A program made the position numbers and the translations under genes. A stretch of 64,000 bases of DNA, from the NCBI GenBank assembly GCA_009845995.1, contig VXYK01000014.1, forward strand, positions 6,920 to 70,919, in the 5' to 3' direction. Every line of letters begins with the position of its first letter. Position 1 is the stretch's first letter. Positions 19,160 through 29,808 of the stretch are shown piece by piece. The notes beneath the pieces were generated by a model. The model saw nothing but the letters and a program-made list of their open reading frames with translations, was not told the origin of the DNA and did not search any database. This DNA is from Acidimicrobiaceae bacterium. GTDB taxonomy: Bacteria > Actinomycetota > Acidimicrobiia > Acidimicrobiales > Aldehydirespiratoraceae.

Positions 19160-20298
19160 AAACCAGCACTGACCGCATTCTGACCACGCATGTCGGCAGC
19201 CTGCCGCGTTCTGAGGCAGTCACGCGTGGAGTCTTCGCCATCGACAACGACGAAGAGATCGACCTTGACGAGCACTGCCGGGAGATCTCCGCAGCGGTTG
19301 CGGAGGTAGTCGCCCGCCAGGTAGCCATCGGTATCGACGTGGTGAGCGACGGCGAGATGAGCAAACTCTCCTACGCCACCTACATCAAGCATCGCGTCAG
19401 CGGATTCGAGGGCGACAGTCCCCGAAGAGCTCCCTCCGATCTCGAGGAGCACCCGTCGTACTTGGAACGCCAAGCCAAAACGGGAGGAACTCCGACCTAC
19501 AAGAGGCCCATGTGTGTCGGCCCAGTCGAGGTGATGGATCCCGAGCCGTGCCGTCAGGACACGTCCAATCTGCGAGCGGCCGCGGCTACCAGCGAACCGC
19601 TTGAGGCGTTCATGAACGCTGCTTCACCAGGGGTGATCGCGCTGTTCCAACCCGACGACTACTACCGCGACCATGAGAAGTACCTCTATGCGCTTGCCGA
19701 AGCCATGCGGGCTGAGTATGAAGCGATCGTCGCGGCGGGATTTGTTCTGCAGCTCGACTCTCCTGATCTTGGTCTTGGTCGGCACATGATGTTCAAAGGC
19801 CGACCCGATTCCGAGTATGAGCGACTGGCCGGAATCCATGTCGAGGCTCTCAACCACGCTGTTCGCAACATTCCGGCCGACCGCATGCGGCTGCATATCT
19901 GTTGGGGGAACTACGAGGGCCCTCACACCCACGATGCGCCGATGTCGCAGGTCTTGCCGATCGCCTTGAAGGCCAAACCGCAGGCTTTGTTGTTCGAGGC
20001 GGCCAACCCCCGTCACGCCCACGAATGGACGGTGTTCGCCGAAGCAGAATTGCCCGATGACAAGGTGTTGGTTCCCGGTGTCATCGACACCACCACCCAC
20101 TTCGTCGAACATCCTGAATTGATCGCGCAGCGAATCGAACGCTTCGCCGGGATCGTCGGGCGGGAACGGGTGATGGCAGGCACTGACTGCGGTTTCTCCA
20201 CCTTCGCCGGCTATGCGGGGGTGGATCCCGAGATTGCCTACGCCAAGTTGGCGTCTCTGGTTGAGGGCGCCGCACTCGCGTCGCAACGGCTCTGGTGA
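19156..20298 (+). CDS. cobalamin-independent methionine synthase (MetE C-terminal)-like zinc methyltransferase
   Basis: TTHVGSLPRSE, LQLDSPDLG, LHICWGNYEGPH, AGTDCGFSTF; TTG start overlapping upstream stop. Confidence 0.8.
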   Translation: MKTSTDRILTTHVGSLPRSEAVTRGVFAIDNDEEIDLDEHCREISAAVAEVVARQVAIGIDVVSDGEMSKLSYATYIKHRVSGFEGDSPRRAPSDLEEHPSYLERQAKTGGTPTYKRPMCVGPVEVMDPEPCRQDTSNLRAAAATSEPLEAFMNAASPGVIALFQPDDYYRDHEKYLYALAEAMRAEYEAIVAAGFVLQLDSPDLGLGRHMMFKGRPDSEYERLAGIHVEALNHAVRNIPADRMRLHICWGNYEGPHTHDAPMSQVLPIALKAKPQALLFEAANPRHAHEWTVFAEAELPDDKVLVPGVIDTTTHFVEHPELIAQRIERFAGIVGRERVMAGTDCGFSTFAGYAGVDPEIAYAKLASLVEGAALASQRLW

Positions 20299-20334
20299 GA
20301 CGAGCGCCAGTCTGATTCTGTCAAGGAGAAACAG

Positions 20335-21390
20335 ATGACTGTCCACGATGACAACAAGCTTGTGCTCGAACCGCTCAGAGAGTCGATGTATCACTGGACC
20401 GACGATTCCGTGCAGTCAGCGCTTGCTGAGACCTTTGCCGTCGATGCTTCGGTGCATCTCGCATTCCCCTTTGAAGACCTCGAAGGGCCGGCGGGCCTAT
20501 GGGACCAGGCGCTGAGCGCGCTGTCATCCGCGCTGCCCGATGTAGAGCGCCGTGACTACATCGTGATGGGCGGCGCTGACGAACAGGGCGAGGGCTGGAT
20601 CGGCTGCTGTGGCCACTACACCGGCACATGGTTGAGACCCTTCCTGGAGATTCCGGCAAGCGGACAGCAGGCAGCCATGCGCTACCACGAGTTTTTCCGT
20701 GTCGTTGATGGGCAAGTCGCCGAGATGCAAGCGCTGTGGGATCTGCCCGAGTTGATGATGCAGGCGGGGGTCTGGCCGATGGGTCCAAGTCTCGGGCGCT
20801 TTTGGCACGCTCCCGGCCCGGCAACACTCGATGGACTCAACGGTGGCCCGCGCGACGATGCCGTCTCCCAAGCCAGCGTCGACTGGGTGCTGGAGATGTT
20901 GGCCGACATGGGCCGCCACCCGACCGAACCCGCCGAGGCGATGCGTCTGGAGCACTGGTGGCACCCGAAGTTCAGCTGGTACGGCCCCGCGGGTATCGGC
21001 ACGGGGCGCGGCGTTGACGGCTTTCGCCATTGGCATCAGATCCCGTTCTTGGCCGCAATGCCTGATCGCCGGGTCAATTTTGGAACCGTGAGCCACTTCT
21101 TCGGCGAAGGCGACTACGTGGGAGTCACGGCTTGGCCGGGGATGGCGATGACCCTTGGCGGCGACGGTTGGCTGGGCATCGCGCCCGCTGGCCGGGAGAT
21201 CACCATGCGCAGTCTTGACTTCTGGCGGTTGGAGACCGATCCAGCCACCGGCAAGCGGTCGATTCGCGAGAACTGGGTGCTCGTCGATCTGCTCCATGTA
21301 TGGGACCAACTCGGTGTCGATGTCTTGGGGCGCATGCGAGAGCTGGACCGTCCAAGGCGCATCTCCCAAAATAACCAGGTCCTCTTGTAG
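20335..21390 (+). CDS. duplicated SnoaL-like (NTF2-fold) protein
   Basis: 351 aa; YHEFFRVVDGQVAEMQALWD and SWYGPAGIGTGRGVDGFRHWHQ; paralogous to 16879-18003 product. Confidence 0.65.
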   Translation: MTVHDDNKLVLEPLRESMYHWTDDSVQSALAETFAVDASVHLAFPFEDLEGPAGLWDQALSALSSALPDVERRDYIVMGGADEQGEGWIGCCGHYTGTWLRPFLEIPASGQQAAMRYHEFFRVVDGQVAEMQALWDLPELMMQAGVWPMGPSLGRFWHAPGPATLDGLNGGPRDDAVSQASVDWVLEMLADMGRHPTEPAEAMRLEHWWHPKFSWYGPAGIGTGRGVDGFRHWHQIPFLAAMPDRRVNFGTVSHFFGEGDYVGVTAWPGMAMTLGGDGWLGIAPAGREITMRSLDFWRLETDPATGKRSIRENWVLVDLLHVWDQLGVDVLGRMRELDRPRRISQNNQVLL

Positions 21391-21455
21391 AGAACTCTGG
21401 GTTTCTCCAACCGTTGCGAGCAGTCTCTGATCGACTAGAGGGGTAGCTTGATCCG

Positions 21456-23732
21456 ATGACCAAACCCGAACGCGTGAAACTACCGCGGCTGCGTCAACGG
21501 GCGGGCGTTCTGCTGGTTGCATCTGTGGCCCTCACGACCGCCTACACGGTGCCCACCGCGCACGCAGACGAGGACGCCGCCGTCGAGGAAGTCCCGAGCC
21601 AAGAGACTTTTGTCGATGTGCCCGGCAACAGCTACTTCACAGAGGCCGTTGCCTGGTCGGTCGAGAACGACATAACAGGAATCGACGGCGACAAGTTCGA
21701 GCCCTACAGACCCGTCACCAGAGGAGAGGCTGCAGTCTGGCTGTGGCGCATGCAGAACCCTGCGATGCATGAACCCAACATGTTCACGGACGTTTCCGGC
21801 CATCAAGCCCAAGCCGTCGCCTATCTGAAAGACAACAACATCACCACGGGCACATCGCCCACCATGTTCTCCCCAGAGCGGATCCTGACCCGCGCCGAGG
21901 CAGCGACCTTCTTGTGGAGACTGGCCGGTGAGCCGACGCCGCCTTCACTGTCGTTCGCCGACGTCACCAGCGAATGGCAACGAGCGCCGGTCGCATGGGT
22001 CTCCCAAACGAACATTACCTCGGTGAAGCCGCCCGAAGCGTTCTCGCCGGACAGCGAAGCTACCCGGGCGCAGTGGATCACCTTCCTGTACCGCTACAGC
22101 ACCGGTGTCGGCGACCCCATCACAGTGCCGGAAACCCGCGCTCGTGGCCGCTGCGCCGACACCATCGCCCGAGACATCTATGAATGGGAGTTCTGTGCCT
22201 GGCAGAACTTCCGGGAGAGCGACAAACACAATTACCCTCTGTCGGACTCTGAAGCCGCAGAGTTGATCAGCCGTGTCTGGGCCGAGGTCTATGTGGAGGG
22301 CAAACCGGCGAACGCGCCGACCTCGGAATTGGCGCCCTTGGGAGTGGTCTGTGCAGCCCCAATCGAGGGCGGCGGATTCACCATTGGCTGCTATCAGCGC
22401 GCCGAGAACCACATCCGCCGAACCGACGCCCTCTTGGACACGCTCCTGCACGAACTCGCCCACGCTCTCGTGCGCGACCACCCGTCGATAGCCGAGTGCA
22501 GCACTGTCGGCGGCACGAACCAGTATCGAATTTGCGTCGCCAACGACATCTTCAGATGCGTGGCAGACCATCTCTACGTGACATACGCCGAGATTCCCTC
22601 GGCCGGTGTGTGCGGAACAGCGATTCCGCCGGTGGCAAGACAGTCACAGGACACATGGAACATCATCCCCACACGGCGCGGCGGCAAGGCCGCTTACGTC
22701 AACACCTTCTATCATTCGCTGCCCTATCCGCACGAAGGCGCCAGCGTCAGCCTGCTCGTCAGATGTGAGGCTTCAGACCCCGAAGCTGATGACGACAGCG
22801 ACGATCTCGACGTCTACGTGTGGTTTGAATCCGGATATCTCGCCGGGCAACACACCAACAACGAACTGATTCCTGTCAGCTACGTGTTCGGCAGCTATGA
22901 GCTATTGGACTGGGAGGAGTCGAGGCGTGCCGAATACGTGCTGAGGAACATCAAGACAGGTGACTGGCATGAATCGCGCACCAAGAGAGGTGCTTTCATT
23001 CCGCAGTATCTCCACCAGGAGTTCTTGAACTCGGTGGTCTCGAACGACTGGGCGTACCTCAACGTCGAGCAGTACGACGGCAGCAACTTCGGAGTCTTCG
23101 CGTTCTTGACCGACGGTTCGCTGCCCAAGGTTCGAGAAGTGACCGAGGACTGTGGGTGGACTTGGGAGGACGGGCAAGGCGAACCAGGGTCGGACCAGCC
23201 GTCCGCTCCCACAAGGTGGAACAGCTACGACTACGAGCGCGGCGTGATCGCCTATGTCGATGCCTTCTCCACGGAGTCTCCATCTGACTTGATCACCGAC
23301 GGCAGGAACACCCTTTTCGTGAGGTGCCGGAATCCAGATGCCCAAGATGTCTTCGGCAACAGCCACAGTGAACTCAATGTCTTCATCAGAGTCCGGTCTG
23401 GGCAGTTGTTCGGAGACCACAACAACGACAACCTGGTCGAGGTGCACTACGTGTCGGGTCCGGCTGAGATATTGGAGTGGGACAAACTACGACAGGACAA
23501 CTACATCAAGGAGAACAAGAAAGTCTCCTATTGGAGCGAATCGACTAGCAGGAACAGCATTTTCGTTCCCCGCATGCTTCAAGGTGATTTCATCGACGAG
23601 CTCGCAGACAACGATTGGATCTTTGTCTTTGTCCATCAGCTCGCTTTCGATGAAGAGACGGTGTTTCGCTTCCACAGCGACAAAGCCAAGAGTCACCTTG
23701 ATCGCGTGACTGAAGCCTGCGACGGGGAATAG
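21456..23732 (+). CDS. secreted SLH-domain protein with HExxH metallopeptidase-like motif and duplicated C-terminal domain
   Basis: Signal peptide, three SLH-like repeats, LLDTLLHELAHALVRDHP, two homologous ~170-aa C-terminal modules. Confidence 0.75.
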   Translation: MTKPERVKLPRLRQRAGVLLVASVALTTAYTVPTAHADEDAAVEEVPSQETFVDVPGNSYFTEAVAWSVENDITGIDGDKFEPYRPVTRGEAAVWLWRMQNPAMHEPNMFTDVSGHQAQAVAYLKDNNITTGTSPTMFSPERILTRAEAATFLWRLAGEPTPPSLSFADVTSEWQRAPVAWVSQTNITSVKPPEAFSPDSEATRAQWITFLYRYSTGVGDPITVPETRARGRCADTIARDIYEWEFCAWQNFRESDKHNYPLSDSEAAELISRVWAEVYVEGKPANAPTSELAPLGVVCAAPIEGGGFTIGCYQRAENHIRRTDALLDTLLHELAHALVRDHPSIAECSTVGGTNQYRICVANDIFRCVADHLYVTYAEIPSAGVCGTAIPPVARQSQDTWNIIPTRRGGKAAYVNTFYHSLPYPHEGASVSLLVRCEASDPEADDDSDDLDVYVWFESGYLAGQHTNNELIPVSYVFGSYELLDWEESRRAEYVLRNIKTGDWHESRTKRGAFIPQYLHQEFLNSVVSNDWAYLNVEQYDGSNFGVFAFLTDGSLPKVREVTEDCGWTWEDGQGEPGSDQPSAPTRWNSYDYERGVIAYVDAFSTESPSDLITDGRNTLFVRCRNPDAQDVFGNSHSELNVFIRVRSGQLFGDHNNDNLVEVHYVSGPAEILEWDKLRQDNYIKENKKVSYWSESTSRNSIFVPRMLQGDFIDELADNDWIFVFVHQLAFDEETVFRFHSDKAKSHLDRVTEACDGE

Positions 23733-23735
23733 ACG

Positions 23736-24731
23736 ATGGGCCCAACCACGACCGGCAACCAGACCACTTCAGCCATCCGCATCGAAAGTGTCGGTGGACC
23801 CGAGGTCATGCGCCTCGTGGACCTTCCCGTTCCGCGTCCCGGCGTTGGCGAGTTGTTGGTCGAAGTGGCTGCGGCCGGCGTGAACTTCATCGACACCTAC
23901 CACCGCAGCGGTCTGTATGAACTGCCGTTGCCAACGGGGTTGGGGCAGGAAGGCGCCGGGACCGTCGTCGCGAAGGGCGACGGGACCGAGGGATTCGCAG
24001 TCGGCGACCGGGTCGCATGGTGTGGTTCCGGGGGTTCGTACGCGCAGACGGCCGTGGTGCCCGCCGCAGTTGCGATACCGGTGCCCGACGACATCAGCAT
24101 CGAAGTTGCGGCCGCTGTTCCGTTGCAAGGAATGACCGCTCACTATCTGGCTACCGACTGCCCGCGGCTGAAACCCGGGGACCGTTGTCTGGTCCACGCC
24201 GCCGCCGGCGGGACCGGACGCCTGCTGGTGCAGATGGCCAAATTGCGAGGGGCTGAGGTAGTCGCCACAGTCGGAAGCGACGACAAGGCTGCGCTGGCCC
24301 GTTCAGCCGGCGCCGATCATGTGGTCAACTACACCACGACTGACCTTGTCGCAGGTGTAGAAGCTGCGGTGGGTGCCGACTCGATCGATGTGGTCTATGA
24401 CGGGGTCGGAGCCGCCGTCTATGACGACAGCCTGCGACTGCTGCGTCCCCGAGGGGCGATGGTGACCTTCGGCAACGCCTCGGGACCCGTTGAGCCCAAA
24501 CCGCCCTTGCATCTGATGGGCAAGTCGTTGTGGCTGACCCGGCCAACTCTCTGGTCCTTCATCAGCGAGCGAAGCGAGCTTGAGGCCAGGGCAGCGGAGC
24601 TGTTCGGCTGGATCTCTTCGGGAGAGCTGGAGGTGCGCATCGCCGCTCGCCTGCCGCTGGCGGAGGCCCCCGAAGCACATCGCCTGATCCAAAGCCGCCA
24701 CGCCGCTGGCAAGATTCTGCTCATCTGTTGA
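23736..24731 (+). CDS. qor: quinone oxidoreductase / zinc-type alcohol dehydrogenase-like (NADPH:quinone reductase)
   Basis: VAAAGVNFIDTYHRSGLY, GLGQEGAGTV, MDR superfamily pattern. Confidence 0.85.
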   Translation: MGPTTTGNQTTSAIRIESVGGPEVMRLVDLPVPRPGVGELLVEVAAAGVNFIDTYHRSGLYELPLPTGLGQEGAGTVVAKGDGTEGFAVGDRVAWCGSGGSYAQTAVVPAAVAIPVPDDISIEVAAAVPLQGMTAHYLATDCPRLKPGDRCLVHAAAGGTGRLLVQMAKLRGAEVVATVGSDDKAALARSAGADHVVNYTTTDLVAGVEAAVGADSIDVVYDGVGAAVYDDSLRLLRPRGAMVTFGNASGPVEPKPPLHLMGKSLWLTRPTLWSFISERSELEARAAELFGWISSGELEVRIAARLPLAEAPEAHRLIQSRHAAGKILLIC

Positions 24732-24770
24732 CCCGCAGAGTTTCATCCACTCAAGCGATAGTGTCAGGCC

Positions 24771-26282
<1,512 letters not shown>

Positions 26283-26306
26283 ACGTTTGATGACAGCGAT
26301 TCGGCA

Positions 26307-27506
26307 ATGACTAACTCGTGGCTTGAAACACCCGAGGGTGCAGCCTGGCCGACGGCGGACAGCGACGAGACGAACCCGTTCGTTCGCTATCGGGAGCTCC
26401 TGTGGTCGTGGCACCGCTGGGTCGATTCGGGTCTGGACGACAACGACTTCGTAGCCATGGTTCATACCCTCGACGATTCGGTCAAGGAAGTGGCCGGAAC
26501 CGGTTTCGTGACGACTCCTGCTCGCTGGGTCGATTCGCTTGGTGAAGATTCACAGGCACCGGTGTTCGCCAAGGATGAGACCGGCAATGTGGGCGGCTCC
26601 CACAAAGCCCGTCACCTTATGGGCCTGCTGCTGCATTTTGCGGTCGATGCGGTGGCCAACAATGCCGGCACCAACAGCAACGCGCGTCTCGCCATCTCCT
26701 CATGCGGGAACGCGGCGCTGGGTGCTGCCACAGTGGCTCGCGCTGCCAACCGCCCGATCGACGTCTTCATACCGACTTGGGCCGATCCCAAAGTCGTCGC
26801 ACTACTCGACAGTCTCGAAGCCACGATCCATGTCTGTGAACGTCGAGTCCACGAGTCGGGCGACCCATGCATGTTGCGCTTTCAAGAGGCTGTGTCAGAC
26901 GGTGCGCTCCCCTTCGGCGTTCAGGCGACAGAGAATCTGTGGACTCTCGACGGTGGTCGCACGATCGGTTGGGAACTCGCCGACCAGCTCGGAGCCGATT
27001 CGGTGGACCACGTGTTCGTGCAGGTCGGGGGTGGTGCGCTGCTCACAAGCTGCGCCATCGGCCTGCTTGAGGGTGCCGCCCTCGGGCCGCTTGAACGGGT
27101 GCCCCGCGTCTGGGCCGTGCAATCGGAGGGATGCGCTCCCTTTGATCGGGCATGGTCGCAGATACCGGCTGCAGCCAGCGTGGACGAACGCCTGAGACTC
27201 GCTGAACAACAGGCCGACCGTTTGATGACACCATGGTCGGATCCGTCGTCTTCTGCCACCGGCATCCTCGACGATGTCACCTACGACTGGCTCGGGGTGG
27301 CCCGTGTGCTGCTCGAAACAGGTGGCTCGTCGGTGCTTGCGACAGAAGACGGCATCGAATCCGCCAACCAACGCGTCGGCTCCGCCGGTTACAACGCCGA
27401 CCACACCGGCAGTGCCGGTTACGCAGGCCTGCTGGCCGCCCTGCGCGAAGGCTCCATCTCCCCCACCGACACAACCGCTGTGTTGATAACCGGCATCCGC
27501 CGCTAA
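26307..27506 (+). CDS. PLP-dependent fold-type II lyase (threonine synthase/dehydratase-like)
   Basis: AKDETGNVGGSHKARHLMGLLL (PLP Lys), SSCGNAALGAATVAR, VQVGGGALLTSCAIG. Confidence 0.75.
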   Translation: MTNSWLETPEGAAWPTADSDETNPFVRYRELLWSWHRWVDSGLDDNDFVAMVHTLDDSVKEVAGTGFVTTPARWVDSLGEDSQAPVFAKDETGNVGGSHKARHLMGLLLHFAVDAVANNAGTNSNARLAISSCGNAALGAATVARAANRPIDVFIPTWADPKVVALLDSLEATIHVCERRVHESGDPCMLRFQEAVSDGALPFGVQATENLWTLDGGRTIGWELADQLGADSVDHVFVQVGGGALLTSCAIGLLEGAALGPLERVPRVWAVQSEGCAPFDRAWSQIPAAASVDERLRLAEQQADRLMTPWSDPSSSATGILDDVTYDWLGVARVLLETGGSSVLATEDGIESANQRVGSAGYNADHTGSAGYAGLLAALREGSISPTDTTAVLITGIRR

Positions 27507-27665
27507 CCAGCCGCGGCTCCGGCTACGCCCGGCGACAACAAAGCACCGGCATCCGCCGCTAACCAGCCGCGGCTCTAGGTACGCGCACGCCACTCCGTAC
27601 CCACCCCCACGCGGCTCCGGCTACGCCCGGCGACAACAGAGCGCCCGGCGACAACAAAGCACCGG
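27489..27665. repeat. intergenic repeat array; inverted counterpart of 8119-8201 element
   Basis: accggcatccgccgctaaccagccgcggctc occurs twice; cgcggctccggctacgcccggcgacaaca at 27512-27540 and 27610-27638. Confidence 0.8.
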
Positions 27666-27673
27666 CATCCGCC

Positions 27674-28684
27674 CTAACCGGCTGACCAGTCGGCGAAGGT
27701 GTCGATCATTAGACGTACGTCGGGACCGAGGGGGTAGAGGATTGGGGTCGTGCAGCCCCGCTCGATGTATTCCGACACTTTGGCGGCAGCCTCTTCGGGC
27801 GTACCGGAGGCCGTACAGCGCTGAACCACATCGTCGGGCACGAGTTTGGAGGCTGCCACTACTTGTTCGTGCGTAGCGGGCCACGTGAGCACCTGGTGAA
27901 TGTCGTTGAGAAGCTCATCAGACACCCCGCTGGCAGCCATGATGTGTGGCTGTTGCCCCAGATACTGGGTGAGCAGCAGACGCGCTCCGTCCAAGGCGAC
28001 CTGGCGGTCCTCGTCGACAGAACAGACAATCAACTGGGGCCGGTCGATGTCGTCGAGATCACGGCCTGCCGCTCTTGCGCCCGCCTCGAGCGCATCCATG
28101 GCCCGGTCGTTGTAGGCGGGCTCGACCATGTAGTTCAAGACCACACCATCGGCAATCTTGCCCGTCAGTTCCATCATCTTCATGCCGGTCGCACCGATAT
28201 AGATCGGCACTTCCTTGGCGCGGCGCTCCTGATGCACGTAGTCGAGTTCAACCCCGTCAAGGTGCACGAAGTAGCCGTCGTAGTCGACCGGCCCGTCGCA
28301 TGCCAGCAGGGCACGGCATGACTCGACGACCTCGCGCATCACCGTCAGCGGGCGAGAACGCTCAATTCCAACTTTGGCGGCGAGAGGGTCCCACCAAGCG
28401 CCAAGACCCAAGATGATGCGCCCGGGAGCGAGATCGTCGAGGGTTGAGAAGGTTGACGCCAGACGGGCGGGGTTGCGGGTCCAGCAGTCAACCACGCCGC
28501 TGCCGACCTTGATGGTGTCGGTTGTCGACGCAAAGGCGGCCATCGGCACGCACACTTCGCGCACCAACCGTGAGTCGGCCTGCCAGACAGCGTCGAATCC
28601 TCTCTCCTCGGCGTATTGGACATGGGTTATGGCGTCACGGATGCTGCGAGCATCTTGCATGTACAGGGCGACAGGCTGGGTCAT
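27674..28684 (-). CDS. LLM class (F420-dependent-type) oxidoreductase
   Basis: [53 protein letters not shown]. Confidence 0.85.
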   Translation of the reverse strand: MTQPVALYMQDARSIRDAITHVQYAEERGFDAVWQADSRLVREVCVPMAAFASTTDTIKVGSGVVDCWTRNPARLASTFSTLDDLAPGRIILGLGAWWDPLAAKVGIERSRPLTVMREVVESCRALLACDGPVDYDGYFVHLDGVELDYVHQERRAKEVPIYIGATGMKMMELTGKIADGVVLNYMVEPAYNDRAMDALEAGARAAGRDLDDIDRPQLIVCSVDEDRQVALDGARLLLTQYLGQQPHIMAASGVSDELLNDIHQVLTWPATHEQVVAASKLVPDDVVQRCTASGTPEEAAAKVSEYIERGCTTPILYPLGPDVRLMIDTFADWSAG

Positions 28685-29808
28685 GGCAGGTTCTCCAGTT
28701 TCTTGAAAAGGCGTTGCGCGGCCTCGGCGGCTTTGGCTCGGATCTCAGCCGCATCGACTTTAGTCAGGCGACCGTCTTCCATCACTGTCTCTCCGTCGAC
28801 GGTGATGTGGCGTGGGGAGACACCGGTGGTAAAGGCCAACCGCCATGGATCCATGTCGTCGTAGTTCCAGGTCACGACATCGTCGCGGCTCTCGGGAAAT
28901 AGATCACGGTTGACCTCCAACATGTCCCAAGCGGCGTCAGGCCCTGCGGTCACGTCGTCTTCACGCATACGCACATATGCGACCCGGAACTCATCAAGCA
29001 TGTCTGCGCCGATCCCATCGGTTCCCAGTCCTGTGGCGTTGGCGAAACGTACCGGTCGTGCGTACCCCACGGCGTTGTTCATGTTGGAACGCGGGTTGTG
29101 AATGAGAGTGCCGACCAAACCATGGTCGTCGACAAGATGTACTCCGTGGATGATGAGCCACTTGTCGGTTGCGAGCGAGGCAAGCCGAGCCGCAGCGCCG
29201 CGGTCTGCTTCTCCTTCGGCAACATGAATGTGCACGCCGACATCAAATTCTGCAGCTAGTTCGGCAGCCGCTGTGAGAGTCTCGTCGGTGCAGGTGAAAG
29301 CCGCGTGTACTCCAACCATTCCTGTCGCCCCGCTCTCGAGGTGACGACGGTTTTCTGCCAACCCGCGGCGTGCACCTTCTGTCATCGGACCGTCGGGCTT
29401 GAAGCGAGCAGAGTCGAAGCGAGCACCCTCCGAGCGGGCAGAGTCGGAGCCGCCGGGGTGGCGGTCGGTGACCCCGAAGCAGGTATTGACCCGCACTCCG
29501 ATTTCGGCACAGCCCGCGGCGATCACTCCAAGGGAGCCTTCTATGGCCCAAGGCGACTCGTGGTGGTCGATGATGCAGGTGGTTCCACGTTCCAGGGCTT
29601 CGAGCGCGCCGAGTTTGGCTGACCATTCGATGGTGTCAAGATCGAGTGCTCGATCAAGACGCCACCAGACCAGTTCCAGAATGTCGACGAACGATCCCGG
29701 TGTGCGAACCGGTGCAGGCATCCCGCGGGCGAGAGCCGAATACAGGTGATGATGCGCGCAAACCAACCCGTGGGTCTGGTTGGGTCTGAGATCGGCAGTT
29801 ACTGCCAC
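28681..29808 (-). CDS. amidohydrolase (SsnA/chlorohydrolase-like), N-terminally short
   Basis: [43 protein letters not shown]. Confidence 0.75.
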   Translation of the reverse strand: MAVTADLRPNQTHGLVCAHHHLYSALARGMPAPVRTPGSFVDILELVWWRLDRALDLDTIEWSAKLGALEALERGTTCIIDHHESPWAIEGSLGVIAAGCAEIGVRVNTCFGVTDRHPGGSDSARSEGARFDSARFKPDGPMTEGARRGLAENRRHLESGATGMVGVHAAFTCTDETLTAAAELAAEFDVGVHIHVAEGEADRGAAARLASLATDKWLIIHGVHLVDDHGLVGTLIHNPRSNMNNAVGYARPVRFANATGLGTDGIGADMLDEFRVAYVRMREDDVTAGPDAAWDMLEVNRDLFPESRDDVVTWNYDDMDPWRLAFTTGVSPRHITVDGETVMEDGRLTKVDAAEIRAKAAEAAQRLFKKLENLP

